Part shown: positions 20,279 through 31,329 of the stretch, piece by piece
Layout of the letters: each line of letters opens with the position of its first letter
Numbering within the stretch: position 1 is the stretch's first letter
Assembly (NCBI GenBank): GCA_015847255.1
Contig: JADLZK010012353.1
Location: forward strand, 558,001 to 622,000
Reading direction: 5' to 3'
DNA from: Hyparrhenia diplandra
Taxonomy: Eukaryota; Streptophyta; Magnoliopsida; Poales; Poaceae
DNA: 64,000 nucleotides
The notes under the pieces: generated by a model
Databases searched by the model: none
The model's input: only the letters and a program-made list of their open reading frames with translations
What the model was told of the DNA's origin: nothing
Program-made: the position numbers and the translations under genes

Positions 20279-21060
20279 TTTTTTTTAGATAAGGGGACAA
20301 AAGTTCCAGCCTCTACCATTCGGGAAGGGTACACAACTGAGTGTTACAAAAAAAGCCAATAGGCAAACACAACGCCATAAGGCAAACCCATCGAACTGGA
20401 AACAAAATAGAAATCATCTCAACTAGTGTTGTCGAATCCAAAAGGACAATACTAAATGGCAATACCGTTTGTGAATCTCCAACCGAACTTTGCAAAAACT
20501 AGCATGATCAACGTCTTCTATCTTACGCATCCTTCATTGAAGAGTGGGTGATTCTCCTCCTTATGTAGCACGGAGCACCGACGGATCCAAAGATTAAGCC
20601 CTAAAAATTACCCGCATAAAGGTATTAGTTTTAGCTTTATTGAACACCATAATATTCCTATTCAACCATATTGCCCCACATAACGCCATTGGTCCTAACA
20701 AAATCTAATTTCGAAGCTTTGGATTTAATCCATGCAGCCAAGAACCAAACATGTTAGCAATGCTAGGTGGTCGAATTCTCGAAAGAAATATAGAGGCGTG
20801 TTCCAAATAAAGCTTGCAAAATGACACTTGAAAAACAAATGTTGAATTGATTCAATAGAATTGCAAAAAAACAACAGTTGATACATCCTTGACAATTCCT
20901 CTTCGCAAGGTTATCTTTGTTAAGAGTAACTCCTTTCTTTAGGTACCACAAGAAAATCTTAATTTTAAGTGGTACTTTTAGTTTCCAAAGAACACTTTTG
21001 TCGGGTTGAATTCCATGTGTAATGAATTTTTTATACATTGACCAAACTGTAAATATAATG
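20279..21060 (-). mobile_element. 5'-truncated LINE remnant with zf-RVT domain
   Basis: Poly(T) at 20279-20286 gives a poly(A) tail on the minus strand. The frame 21038-20763 reads LWKLKVPLKIKIFLWYLKKG and KDNLAKRNCQGC, the recognisable RVT zinc-binding segment at the ORF2 C terminus. No clear target-site duplication was seen, so the 5' limit is approximate. The same family is seen on the plus strand near 36.6 kb. Confidence 0.75.
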
Positions 21061-21090
21061 ATCTATTCTTAGTTAGATTCCATTGGAACA

Positions 21091-22608
21091 TGTTGTTGAC
21101 ACTTGTTATCATATAAATTTATTAATCAGATAAACATGAGAAAGGGGTATAAATCATAATAACAACCTAGAATAGGGTGTCACTAACATATTTCCACCAG
21201 TTTTGGTAAAGTTGTGAATTGCAGGGACTAAACAGGAAAACAACAGAATTCGCGAGCCATACGACTACGCGACGTAACGCAACCCAACTCCGAGAAAGAC
21301 CTTAGAAGGCTCGGATTAATCCCGACGTGATCGAGACTTGGCACCGAAGAAACCATCATCTAGAAGACTCCAGAAGCCACGACGCACCACGGGACCCAGG
21401 GTGGGCTCCACCCTGGGCCGACCGGCCCATTATTCAGGCCGAGCGGCCTCCCCCCTTCGCCACGTCAGCCCTGCCTCCAGAAGCTTCCTCAACCGACTCT
21501 AAGACGCAATCTAATCCACTCGTTTAATGTCGGTTTGATCCGAGGGTGACGGTGGAGTACGAGATGTATCTAAGTCCAACACTGCACCTCCTCCAGGACT
21601 ATATAAGCGGCTCCCGGGCTCCCTGTTTCATAATCGATCTGAAGCCTCAAGTCATCATCAAGTAGAAGATCAAGTTGAAGCCAAGGCGGGGAGAAGAGGA
21701 GGCGCCACCAAGAGATAGGATAATTAATTCGCCGCTCTATACATAGATCTAGAGCCTAGTTTAGATAGAAAGTCGAGTTTAGAGAAGAGAGAGCTGCCTG
21801 CTCCTCGGTTCTAGATCCGTAAGTTACTATGAATCAATATTATTATTGTTTTCATACACCTTCATGCTATTTCATTACTATGCATGCAATTATTCTATTT
21901 TTACTTTATTCTAGTCATAGCATATTTGATATGATCATTATTCATGATAATTCAACGCGCTTATTCGTAGAGCTCCTAGTATATTACACGTGTGTGCTAG
22001 GTAGTAGAGAGTATGTAAGCATGGTGCTTAGATATAATTTACTTAGCGGATTCACCTTATATGCCGGGTCGTGTGGTAGATCGTAGTGGTGGCAAAGCAC
22101 TATTGAGTCCTTTGCAATCCATCCCCGTATGTAAGACTAGTCGATAATGGTTCTTGGGTTAATCTTGTTTCGTTCTCGATTTTCTTAAGTAATCTTGAGG
22201 TGCACATTCTTATTTATGGTTTTGATTTATATATGATCTTATGCTATGCCCGTTTAAAACCATTTAATAGAGTCTTTGTATGCTACATAAGAACTGTCCC
22301 TTTGTCTTAAATCCAATCCTAATCTCACTAGGAATTAGTTTTATGCTATACTCACTACGTGTGTGCCTCTCCACTGTCTCATTTACCTTATTGCTATTTA
22401 TTATTGGCTTACCTTGTTTAAGTATATGCTAAATACCACAAAATCTCATTAGTATTCTATCACTGTCTTTTAATCATTTGAGCCACCTGTCATATCTTCC
22501 TTGTGGATACGATATATATTTAAAACCCTCCCCGGGTGAAATGCTCACTAGACATCCGTGCGCTTGCGGATCTGTAAATATTTCTCTGTAAGCTAACAAA
22601 TACCAACA
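21091..22608 (+). mobile_element. solo LTR (probably Ty3/gypsy type)
   Basis: The segment starts TGTTGACACTTGTTATC and ends ...GCTAACAAATACCAACA, a TG...CA structure with related inverted ends. The pentamer acatg overlaps both edges (21088-21092 and 22608-22612), consistent with a 5-bp TSD. A TATA box (ctatataag) lies at 21599-21607, followed by an R/U5-like region. The ending (cccgggtgaaatgctcact, then atccgtgcgcttgcggatc) is familiar from grass gypsy LTRs. There is no second LTR, primer-binding site or internal coding region in the window. Confidence 0.65.
21599..21607 (+). promoter_or_regulatory. TATA box of the solo LTR
   Basis: ctatataag lies about 510 bp into the LTR, followed by GC-rich sequence, the usual place of the LTR core promoter. 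Confidence 0.5.
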
Positions 22609-22612
22609 CATG

Positions 22613-23190
22613 TCTCGCTCGTCTATAAGGCTAATTTGTACCACTATTGAAACTCGATCGAACCACGTGGTTCAGTTTGCACCAATCAAACCTCATCTAA
22701 AGGATACATTCACTGGTACAGACTCCAAGGACTTTTGCCACTGCATCATTTTTGTGTCTCACAATTGTGTATAAAGTTGGGTACACCTCGCTCAGAGGTT
22801 TATCACCTAACCAAACTAGTTTTGTTAAATCATAGGGACATAAGCAACTGGTTTTGTTAAATCTCTCCACTTCCAAGTACTAAGTATATCCAAATTAAAT
22901 ATATGTAATCTCAAAACTCTTTTCTATGCCTTGAAGTCTATTCAGGATTATCTTCTACTTCTGCCTTTCTTTTCATTTTTTTATGAGACCTTTCTTTTCA
23001 ATTTAAAAAGAGATTAACATTTCAACACAATAGACTTGTTTATATGTTGGGATTATTAATTAGTAATTAAAGAAATAAAGAAATATAATAGAAATCTCAA
23101 GACCTCCCAAATTCTCGGTATAGGCCAGCCTCCTTTTTGACAATCGAGCGAACACGTAGCCATTTGTTACTTCTAAATTAAAGTAAATTG
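22613..23190. other. intergenic, no gene recognised
   Basis: Mixed AT-rich sequence after the LTR. No repeat, coding similarity or structured element is seen. Confidence 0.4.
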
Positions 23191-23194
23191 TGCA

Positions 23195-24095
23195 ACTATG
23201 GTAATGAAAAAGTATCGAGACTCATTGGTGCTTTTATAACTGAAAAAAGCTTACAACTATGACAACCCAGCAATTAATGACAGCAAACATTTCTACCCGA
23301 TCGGAGGTCTTCGCAAATATCAACTATCAAAAACTGCATCAATGGCCAAAATGATTTTCTATTTAAGTACATATGTAACTATTTGGCCAATGCTACCATA
23401 CAAAAGAAAATATACAAACATTTCTACCACATGTAATCACTAGACTTCCCTAGGTCAAGCTATCCATTCATACCCCCTTAATAGTACGGCCAAAATAGAA
23501 AACAAAGTCCTAATGACTAATCCGATGTCATTCAACTCCTTTGACAATCGGAACTAACCGCCCTTAACCTTGTCCTCCATCCTTAGAAAAACCTAAACGA
23601 ATTCCATCGTTAGGGGCATACAAATGACATTGCTCGAGATCACCATTACCATGACCTAACTCATCCCTGTTTCTCGCAAAACACACGTTAGTCATGGTAA
23701 CTTATATTGTCTTCAATCATCGAAAACCCACACTAGGGGCCTAGATGCTTTTCGATTGGATGGTGCTGGGAAGAAGAAGAGAATTGACAGAGAGGAATGG
23801 GAGGGAGAAGGGGCAACGGGACAAACAAAGGGAAGAGAGTGCATGCACGTAGGTTTGAGGGAATGGTGAGGCCCTGGTGATGAGGTAATTCAAGGAGATC
23901 TCCGAGAATTAGCTAGTGGGGTTTGTTCTTTGTGGAACTATGGTAATGAAGAAGTATCGAGACTCATTAGTGCTTTTATAAGTGAAAAACCTTACAACTA
24001 TGACAACCCAGCAATGACAACAAAATGATTTTCTGTTTAAGTACATATATAACTATTTGGCCAATGCTACCATACAAAAGAAAATATACAAATTT
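23195..24095. repeat. dispersed direct duplication (about 23195-23415 and 23938-24092)
   Basis: ctatggtaatgaaaaagtat followed by cgagactcattggtgctttt recurs at 23938 with high identity through tttggccaatgctaccatac. The second copy lacks about 80 bases of the first (around 23279-23348). The sequence between the copies shows no gene. Confidence 0.75.
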
Positions 24096-24184
24096 AGGAG
24101 CCAGAAAACCTACCTTTATTTTCATGAAATGGGTAAGACCTTGGATAGCCACTCTGGCTGACGACAAAAACCTTATTTATTTTA

Positions 24185-24307
24185 TATTCCACCTGTTCTA
24201 AATTACAAGACATTTCGGCTTTTCTTGATTCATTCCTTTTACTATGTATCTAATCATATCTATGTACATAAAAAAAACCATAATGTCTATTTGGAATGGA
24301 GGGAGTT
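24185..24307. mobile_element. Stowaway-like MITE remnant
   Basis: About 120 bp running from tattccacctgttctaaatt to tatttggaatggagggagt. The right end matches the CTCCCTC...-type Stowaway terminus and the left is a degenerate version of it. The TA duplication is not certain. Confidence 0.45.
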
Positions 24308-24323
24308 AGTAGGACGGAAGATA

Positions 24324-25118
24324 ATGAAATAAGGAAAAAGTCTATTTTTGACCATTCAACTCTTTCCAAAGTTTGGTTTTGGCCATCAAACTCCAAAACC
24401 AGTTACCTTTGGCCATCCAACTATTAAAACCGTTCAAATCTGGTAATCGGGTTGTTTTGATGTGTGGTTTTAATTTTTTATTTACAATTTAGTCCTAAGA
24501 TCTTAAAATGATTATTACTTTTTGGCAGTACCTCCGAATAAGGTGATTCTTGTGATCATGCGTTCATTACGATGAGCTTTATCTTTAAAAATATTCTTCA
24601 TACTGTTTTATCACTATTTGTTTTAACACCACCACCACCACAAGCCCCAGCCATGCACCGCCCGCATCAGCAGCCCCAGCCGTAGATGAGATGGGCACCG
24701 CGAGTCGCAACACCACCACCAATAGCCACCCTAGGCCTACACACATCACAACTTGCCTCATCGTATTATTAAGCCTTCGTTGGCGTTCTCGAGATGACGT
24801 ACTCAAAGGGTCAATGGGGATACGATGGGTACATAGTAGTCTAAAGAACATTTTAAAAGATAAAGCTCACCATTATGAATGGGTGACCACAAGAATCACC
24901 TAAATCGGAGGTACTGGCAAAAAGTAATAATCATTTTAAAATCTTAGGACTAAATTGTAAATTAAAAAATTAAAACCACCCATCAAAACAGCCTGATGAC
25001 AAGATTTGAACAGTTTTGATAGTTGGATGGCCAAAGGTAACCGGTTTTGAGTTTGATAGCCAAAACTGAACTTTGGCAAGAGTTGAATGGTCAAAAATGG
25101 ACTTTTTCCATGAAATAA
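24324..25118. mobile_element. non-autonomous Mutator-like element, about 270-bp TIRs, 9-bp TSD
   Basis: The element spans 24333-25109 with ends ggaaaaagtctatttttgac and gtcaaaaatggactttttcc. The two arms, about 24333-24600 and 24838-25109, are long imperfect inverted repeats. The 9-bp sequence atgaaataa flanks it at 24324-24332 and 25110-25118. Long TIRs with a 9-bp TSD define a MULE. The 230-bp centre is GC-richer (ccaccaccaccacaagcccc) and may be captured sequence. There is no transposase. Confidence 0.93.
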
Positions 25119-26180
25119 AGGTTAACTAAGTATTTTTTACTTTCTTTTACGACGAGGAGAAACACGATCTCCACAGACACCTTCCCCATTTCTCACGATC
25201 TCTGCCGGGGACCTGACGACACGGCAGAACGTCATATATATGTATGTGTGTGTATATATATGCATGATTGCCCATCATTTGTGGTATCGGTTAATCACCT
25301 TAATTTGATTGTCATTGTCGTCTTGTCTCTATCAAATTATTAGGATAGAATTCAAAGTGACCCTAAATTTACACCAAATTATCCATCTACTATTATATGA
25401 TGATGATAGAATTCAAAATATATAACCCCCCTCCCCTAAATTTTATCTTAAGTAATACATTTTTGTGACTATCTTAAGTAATACTTTGATCACCATATCC
25501 ATTCATATCCATCCGTACTTACGGCTTCCACATTAGTTCTCACTAGAAGCACGGAAAAAAATATACTAATAAATTCTCATGTTACTAATCACAAAAACCA
25601 TGAAAGACTCGGAACAAGGAATCCAATTGTTCCATGTCGTATTTGTTTTTTCAAGATGGAAAGATGATTCAAAGTAACTCCTAAATTTGTATATCTAAAC
25701 TACAAATGTTTGTAACTAAGATGGAAATATGATTCAAAGTAATCCCCATGCTATTATGACTATAAAATAACCCTATAAATTTATTACTAGAATATAGACC
25801 TAGACCGTTATAAACTTAAAAAAGATATGATGAAAAAAAAAAAAGATGGTTATAAAGGATAATTTAAAGTGACTTAATTACTAATACTTTTTATAAGTAG
25901 GCACATCTACAATTATGAAGGATAATGCAATGTAATCTCTAAGTTTGTATTCAAATTATCAACATAAGTTGTTATATAAAGGATATATTACACGTCTTTG
26001 CTATTGTGTAAAACAACAAAAATTAGCCACATATCTAAACGAATCTAAATTACATAATATTTATCTACCTCTACGACTATTATGATAGATAATAATCTAC
26101 CTTAAATCCTCATATGAATTTTATGAAAGATAATTCAAAACAACCCTTAGAAGTTTCTCTAAATTAACCTGTCACAGTCC
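25119..26180. other. AT-rich region with degenerate recurring phrases
   Basis: Phrases such as gattcaaagtaa, gataatttaaagtgac and gataattcaaaacaaccc recur at irregular spacing from about 25350 to 26160. They suggest a strongly decayed repeat array. No gene is seen. Confidence 0.4.
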
Positions 26181-27060
26181 GGACGGACTCCAAAGGTTGT
26201 GAGGGCACGCGACGTCGATGATCAGCGGTGACGCTGGTGCGTGGCCCTGGGCACACGTGGGTGCTGCTGCTAGCTGGCGGTGGTGATGGCGGCAGCGGCT
26301 AGGGTTAGGGAACGAGAGAGAGCCTGAAGACCGAAGCTGTCGGGTATTACCTCTTTAATTATTTTATGATTAAGATTCAGTAGGGTACATCTCCCTTGGA
26401 TTTATAGTTCTAGGAAGACTTGAATATAAAGTAAAATCTATTTTATTTCCTAAATAATTGTTGCATAAGATAACTTGATGACGAAGACGACGGTGGGCGG
26501 CGGCGGCCGCGACAACAGGCTGCTGCCCCCATGCGCGGCGCGAGGGAGGCCCTCCTTGGGCCCTATGGGCTAGACTGTGACATACCAGCTTTGACCTTCC
26601 ATCCATCCTTATCCATGTGTACTTACTATTACTAATCGGAGGTCAGGCTCCTATGTTAGTTCTCACCGGACACACTAAAAAAAATATAATACTAGAAGTT
26701 TCTTCAATGTTGCGTTGCGTGTCGCCCCGCCGTCTTGGTACGCTTCGTGTCTGTGACAACGGCATGTCGGCTACTGAAGACCATCGGACACGCCGTTCCG
26801 ACGACGGTAGAAAGAAATAGAAGAAGTTTTCAAAACACACGTAGGCCTGCAATGTATACCAAGACAAGTAGCTTTCCCGTGTCCCAATCTCGTCAGATCA
26901 TATACAGCGCGCGTACGCCCCGTGCTGGCGTTAGTTACAAGATCGAACACGTCCGCGTGTGGACATCTGCTGCTACTATATATGGCCGCGTTTAGCACAA
27001 TTTACTGCACAATCATGCATACAATTTACTGCATAATCATGATGAAATGAAGGAAAAATG
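26181..27060. other. GC-richer unassigned sequence
   Basis: Includes a 9-bp inverted pair gtcacagtc (about 26169) and gactgtgac (about 26573) without a flanking duplication. A block near 26590-26700 resembles 25500-25580 (catccatcc, then tgtacttac, then ttagttctcac). No gene is supported. Confidence 0.35.
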
Positions 27061-27102
27061 AAAATACACATAAATCATATGTGTGGACGTCACATATCGA
27101 AA

Positions 27103-28480
27103 ATATACTTGGGCATTTGGCCCGTGACCCGTGGCCCGGTCCGAGGCCCGGCAAAATGGCCCGGTACTTGGACCGCCCGGTCCGTTATGTGGGCTACGGG
27201 CGGCCCGCCCGGTGGCGGACAGGCCATGGGCCGCCGCCGCCCGTGGCACGGTGTCGAACCCGCCCGCTGGCCCTTCCGCCCGGCGCTGGCCCGGCCGCTA
27301 AAGCGTCGTATAAAACCAGGCCGTCGCCCCCCTCGAACCCCCTAATCCCATTCCCCACCCTCCCCATTCCAGCCGCGAGCGCGCATCCCCCTCCAACCCT
27401 AATCCCCACTCGCCTTGCTCGCTACGCCGCCGCCGGCCGGTGATCGGCGTCCTCACCGGGCGGATCCGGCGTCTCGCCGGGCGGATTCGGCGCCCCGCCG
27501 ACGGATCCGTGTCCTCCGGGCGGATTGGTCACTGCGGTCCTCACTCGCTTCCGCCGGTCGCTTCACCTCACTCCGCCGTCGACGCTCGGTCCGGCGGATC
27601 CAACCTCCTCGCCAACGAGCGCCGACTTTTTCCTTTACTCCTTACTCATCCCCCCCCCTGTTCTTTCCATTGCCCCATGTGAGTTGCGTTCAAGCTCCAT
27701 CCTTTTTCTTCCTCCCCTCCCCGTCGAACCTCACCTTTGTCCATTGTCCTCCGGTGACCTCTGCATTTTCCGCACCGGGCTTCGCCGCAGTTGGTGCTCG
27801 ACGCCGAGTCCTCCTCCTCCTCCGCCGGAGTGGACATGGCCGGGCCTCCCAAGCGGGGCGTTGAGGGACGGTGCCGGTGATGCACGCCAAGATCAATCCA
27901 GTCGGGCGGGCGTGGCGTGGCCGCGGCCTCGCAACGCGGGTCCGGCGCGGTTGATCGGCGCCCCGCAACGCCGACGGTGATGTCCATGACCCGACCGTTG
28001 TTCGGACGACGACACGGAGGTCGAGGGCGGACGATGACCTACGTGAGGATCTGCCGCCATGTTCGGCATTCCCGTCGTCGACATTGATGTCGATGGCGAG
28101 GACGCCGATGACACCCAACACAATCCTGGTAAGAACAAATCGATGTGTGGCTGTACCGATGAGGTAAAGGATGGTGAGGGGTGTCGGCCGTTCGCGTTGC
28201 AGCTATCTGTAAACATTGTGGTTCTAAGTACTCTGCTATACCCGCTAATGGTACTGGTCATTTGAGGCGTCACATGAAAAAAATGTATGCAGTTGAAGAA
28301 TCATTCTGATATTGTTCAGTCTAGGCTTGCTTTGAATGCTAATGGTTTAGCTAATTGGAAGTATGATCCTATGGTTGCTCGCATTGAATTGTGCCGCTTG
28401 ATTGCTAGGCTGGACCTACCAACTAAATTATATTATTTAACATAGATAATGTAAATTAGTCCCTGAATCTAAACTATACA
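27103..28480 (+). mobile_element. hAT transposon fragment (5' end plus BED-finger transposase start)
   Basis: A GC-rich leader with clustered gcccggtcc-type motifs (27115-27310) is typical of the subterminal region of grass hAT elements. It is followed by a decayed coding start. At about 28120-28430 the frames give CKHCGSKYSA, GTGHLRRHMKK and MVARIELCRLIARLDLP. These are a BED-type zinc finger (C-x2-C...H-x3-H) and the start of the hAT transposase body. Frameshifts are present, and the rest of the transposase is missing. Confidence 0.7.
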
Positions 28481-28486
28481 TATACA

Positions 28487-29427
28487 TCTATCATATTATA
28501 AAAATCCAAAAAAAAAAATACTATAAAAACGACTATGAATTATTCACTTATGTCATTGTTGATATAGAAAAAAATTGACACACATGGCGTTTGTCCCTAT
28601 GACCCTATACATATACCTGCTCCATTCATCCCAAATTAATTGTTGTTTGTTTGTTTTCATATCATAAGTTTGTTTAGATTTATAGAAAATGTGTGCAACA
28701 TTTGTATCTCCACATAAAATTCTTCTAAAAAATAAATTCGATGATCTATCTAATGATATTAATTATGTACATTAAATAATTATATTATTTTTACAAAATT
28801 AGTCAAAGTTATTTCTCGAACAAAAATTTATTTAGGATGGAGAGAGTATTTTGTAAATGAAGTGATGAGCACACTGATTTCCATGTCAAATACATAATCA
28901 AGGTACAGTGCAAATGTAAAGAATATGATGGGATTTTGGAAAAACATAAAAGTAATCTGTAACAAATTAAAGTCTATAACTATGAAATATTAATAAGAAA
29001 ATATTTATAATGTATGTTGTAAGAATTTGAACAAATGAGAGAGGTCAACTAAACACATATGCCAAACATACTTGGAGAACCTGAGTTATGATGCAATATG
29101 AATAGGAATACAAAAGTGGATCGAGAAATAATATTAAAAAACCTATCACATTAAGATAATGAAAAACTAAAATAATCAATTTCATAATAAAAATATTCAA
29201 AAGCTATTCATATGTGATATGTATGGAGGTAACATGCAAAGTGGCAACCATATATGTTGGGACCAAAAATTATATAAGTTTAACACAGCTCTGGAGCCAT
29301 ATTATTAGAAAGTACAAATGAGTATTGTGTTAGAATAGGCTGTGTAACCTAACTTTTTAAACAAAGTTATAATGCGTATATCTTTTTAAGTTTTTAGCCT
29401 GTGCGGCAGCACGGGTTGATGGACCAG
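28487..29427 (+). mobile_element. small non-autonomous Helitron
   Basis: It starts TCTATCATATTATAAAAATC after an A at 28486. It ends with a 7-bp-stem hairpin (29398-29404 pairing with 29409-29415, loop ggca), eight bases, CCAG and then T at 29428. This is the Helitron 3' layout with CCAG instead of the usual CTRR. It contains no coding sequence and has an internal Stowaway-like insertion. Confidence 0.65.
28614..28848. mobile_element. Stowaway-like MITE inside the Helitron
   Basis: About 230 bp from ctccattcatcccaaattaa to tttatttaggatggagagag, flanked by TA. The ends match the Tc1/mariner-type Stowaway consensus CTCCCTC..TCCCAAA. There is no coding capacity. Confidence 0.6.
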
Positions 29428-29468
29428 TACACATAAATCATATGTGTGGACGTACCTTACATATCGAA

Positions 29469-29912
29469 CACTCTGAAAACTTGCGGCCTTCTCAATTGTC
29501 ATTCACAAATCACATCATCACACTTTAGTAAGCTGAAATTACAAAGACGACTTGGGTTTCAGACTGACCTAACAACACTGCTTCCGCTAGCGGCTTTAAT
29601 TTGTGGCCAGAGCAGAATTGCAACAAACGTGACTGGATCAATCTCATCTTTGTCAGCCGATCTTCACGTCTTGTGTGTGCTCATCTGCTGCTTGCATTGC
29701 TGATGGAGAAAGCCGTTTGCCGGCCCCATCACCCACGTACTCCCACTCTCACTCACCTGCAGCTGGATGCCTGTATATATGCCGTGCAGTGGGCCTGCAG
29801 GCAGCTATTCCATGAACACAATTGCATTGGAATAATTACCTAGCACTTCACTGCTCACAGGCACACGCCGCACACCGAGAGGGGAAGAGGAGCCACGAGT
29901 CGTCTCATTTTC
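29469..29912. other. upstream region of SERINC exon 1A
   Basis: No coding similarity is recognised. The last 150 bases (tgcctgtatatatgccgtgc, then cacttcactgctcacaggca) may hold the promoter and leader of exon 1A. tatatatg at about 29773 is a possible TATA. Confidence 0.35.
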
Positions 29913-30338
29913 ATGGCGAGCTCATCTTCGACGTCTCAGGAGACGGCGCGGGAGGCGGTCGGGCTCGCTCACACTGGAGAGGCCGTGTTGCCGGAGACCG
30001 GCGCTGCTGCCATCAGAGAGGCCGCGTCCAACGCTGGACAGGCCGAGTTGACTGAGGCCGGCGCTGCGGCCGTCAGAGAGGCCGCCGCATTGCCGGAGGC
30101 CGGTGCTGCTGCCGTCAGAGAGGCCGCGTTGCCGGAGTCCGACGCTGGACTGGCCGTGTTGCCGGAGTCCAGCGCAGGACAGGCCGCGTCGACCGAGATC
30201 GGCGCTGCGGCCGTCAGAGAAGCCGCATTGCCGGAGGCCAGCGCTGCTGCCGTCAGAGAGGCCGCGTTGCCGGAGTCCGACGCTGGACAGGCCGCGTTGC
30301 CGGAGGACCTTCAGCTCGATATGCTCCAGGGCGGTCAG
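29913..30338 (+). CDS. alternative first exon (1A): Ala/Glu-rich repeat N-terminus, possibly of the SERINC gene
   Basis: An ATG-initiated 142-codon exon ending in a donor (ggtcag|gttatt) in phase 0. It encodes MASSSSTSQETAREAVG, then about six imperfect copies of a 20-23-residue unit built from EAGAAAVREAALPE and SDAGQAALPE. It ends QLDMLQGGQ. The repeat is low complexity and probably unstructured. The phase-0 end is compatible with SERINC exon 2 at 32135, and its ending resembles that of the short exon 1B (SQELQ). It may therefore be an alternative first exon with an expanded repeat. It could also be a separate, unspliced gene ending in the intron at 30356. Confidence 0.45.
29985..30305 (+). 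repeat. coding minisatellite (60-66-bp units)
   Basis: Tandem units carrying gtcagagaggccgc and gttgccggagtccgacgctg recur about six times within exon 1A. Units differ by small in-frame changes, and the reading frame stays open across all of them. Confidence 0.8.
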
Positions 30339-30356
30339 GTTATTTCATTAACATAA

Positions 30357-31320
30357 CTCTGGAATTACGTACATCATCTACGGTTTATTGGTAAAGGGCC
30401 TGTCCTAGCAGAACACATACGTTACGTCGTAGTATGGTTTGGTTTTCCTTTAGCCTTGAATTAATCCTTCGTAGCAGTTTTGATATATTTTTCCGTTTGG
30501 TACGTGCTGCGTGGTAGGCTGCTAGCTTTGCTTGTACGGGTATTGTTATTCAAAATTTTAGTAAAGGCACTAAAACTATACTCCTATTAGAGTGTACCTG
30601 CATGTTTCCTTTTTCAGAATAGTGTGTACACATGTTTAGAGTACTACATGACTGTAGAAACCACAATCCTTGCCGGTTAATCATCATCATCACTACTGCG
30701 ACAATTTGAAATGAACAATGGTAGTATATATCTTAGCACTGCCGAATTTTAAAAGCAACCGGGTAGTGAATCCAGATTGATACGTGTACAACCATTAATT
30801 TTCCCATGTAAATTAAAACAGAGACCGTAGTGTCCAATTTGTAGCCACCTCTATTTCACCAGCAAACAGAGAAGACATTTTCCGTGTGGTCCTTCAATTC
30901 ACTCTTGTCTTTGAATTGTTCCCGGACAAAAGAATTATAAGTTGTTTTTGACACTTTGACTTGCTCGTGTTGCATCAGTGCAACACCCACCATGTGCGTG
31001 CGCTGCTGTCCCTCTGCATGCCTCTGCCGACCACGCTGCCTGCAGCACGTATTGCATGCCGGCACGCATGCTGTACTTGAGATCTTTGTCATCCACCAGT
31101 TAAACGTCCGTCACTTTGAGATCTTGTGTATCTCTAGAGTACGTGCTTGCGGTTACGTGTCAGATCACTTGGTCTCCTGCACGTCTCGTGCGTGCAGCGT
31201 TTGAGAGGCCAGGTGACTCATGTATATATATATACACACACACATTGGCCGGGTAGTGGAACTCAAACTTCTTTCTACACGCACACATAACCTGGCATAG
31301 GCTGCTCACTGCTGCTTCCT
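30357..31320. other. intron 1A or intergenic sequence
   Basis: AT-rich sequence. A Cys-rich random frame at 30956-31204 has no signal peptide or conserved spacing. A TATA-like tatatatatata at about 31223-31235 lies about 95 bp before the ATG of exon 1B. Confidence 0.4.
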
Positions 31321-31329
31321 CTAATACAA

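Noticed and set aside
24585..24903. Frames on both strands in the MULE core
   Set aside because: Low-complexity CCA/GGT sequence and no homology. Probably captured or repetitive DNA, not a gene.
26169..26582. gtcacagtc / gactgtgac inverted pair as a transposon
   Set aside because: Only 9 bp, with no flanking duplication and no matching subterminal sequence.
27415..28121. Overlapping 120-150-codon frames on both strands
   Set aside because: GC-rich leader of the hAT fragment. No conserved domain appears until the BED finger.
30956..31204. Cysteine-rich 82-codon plus-strand frame
   Set aside because: It has no signal peptide, no regular cysteine spacing and no ATG context. It lies in an AT-rich intron or intergenic stretch.
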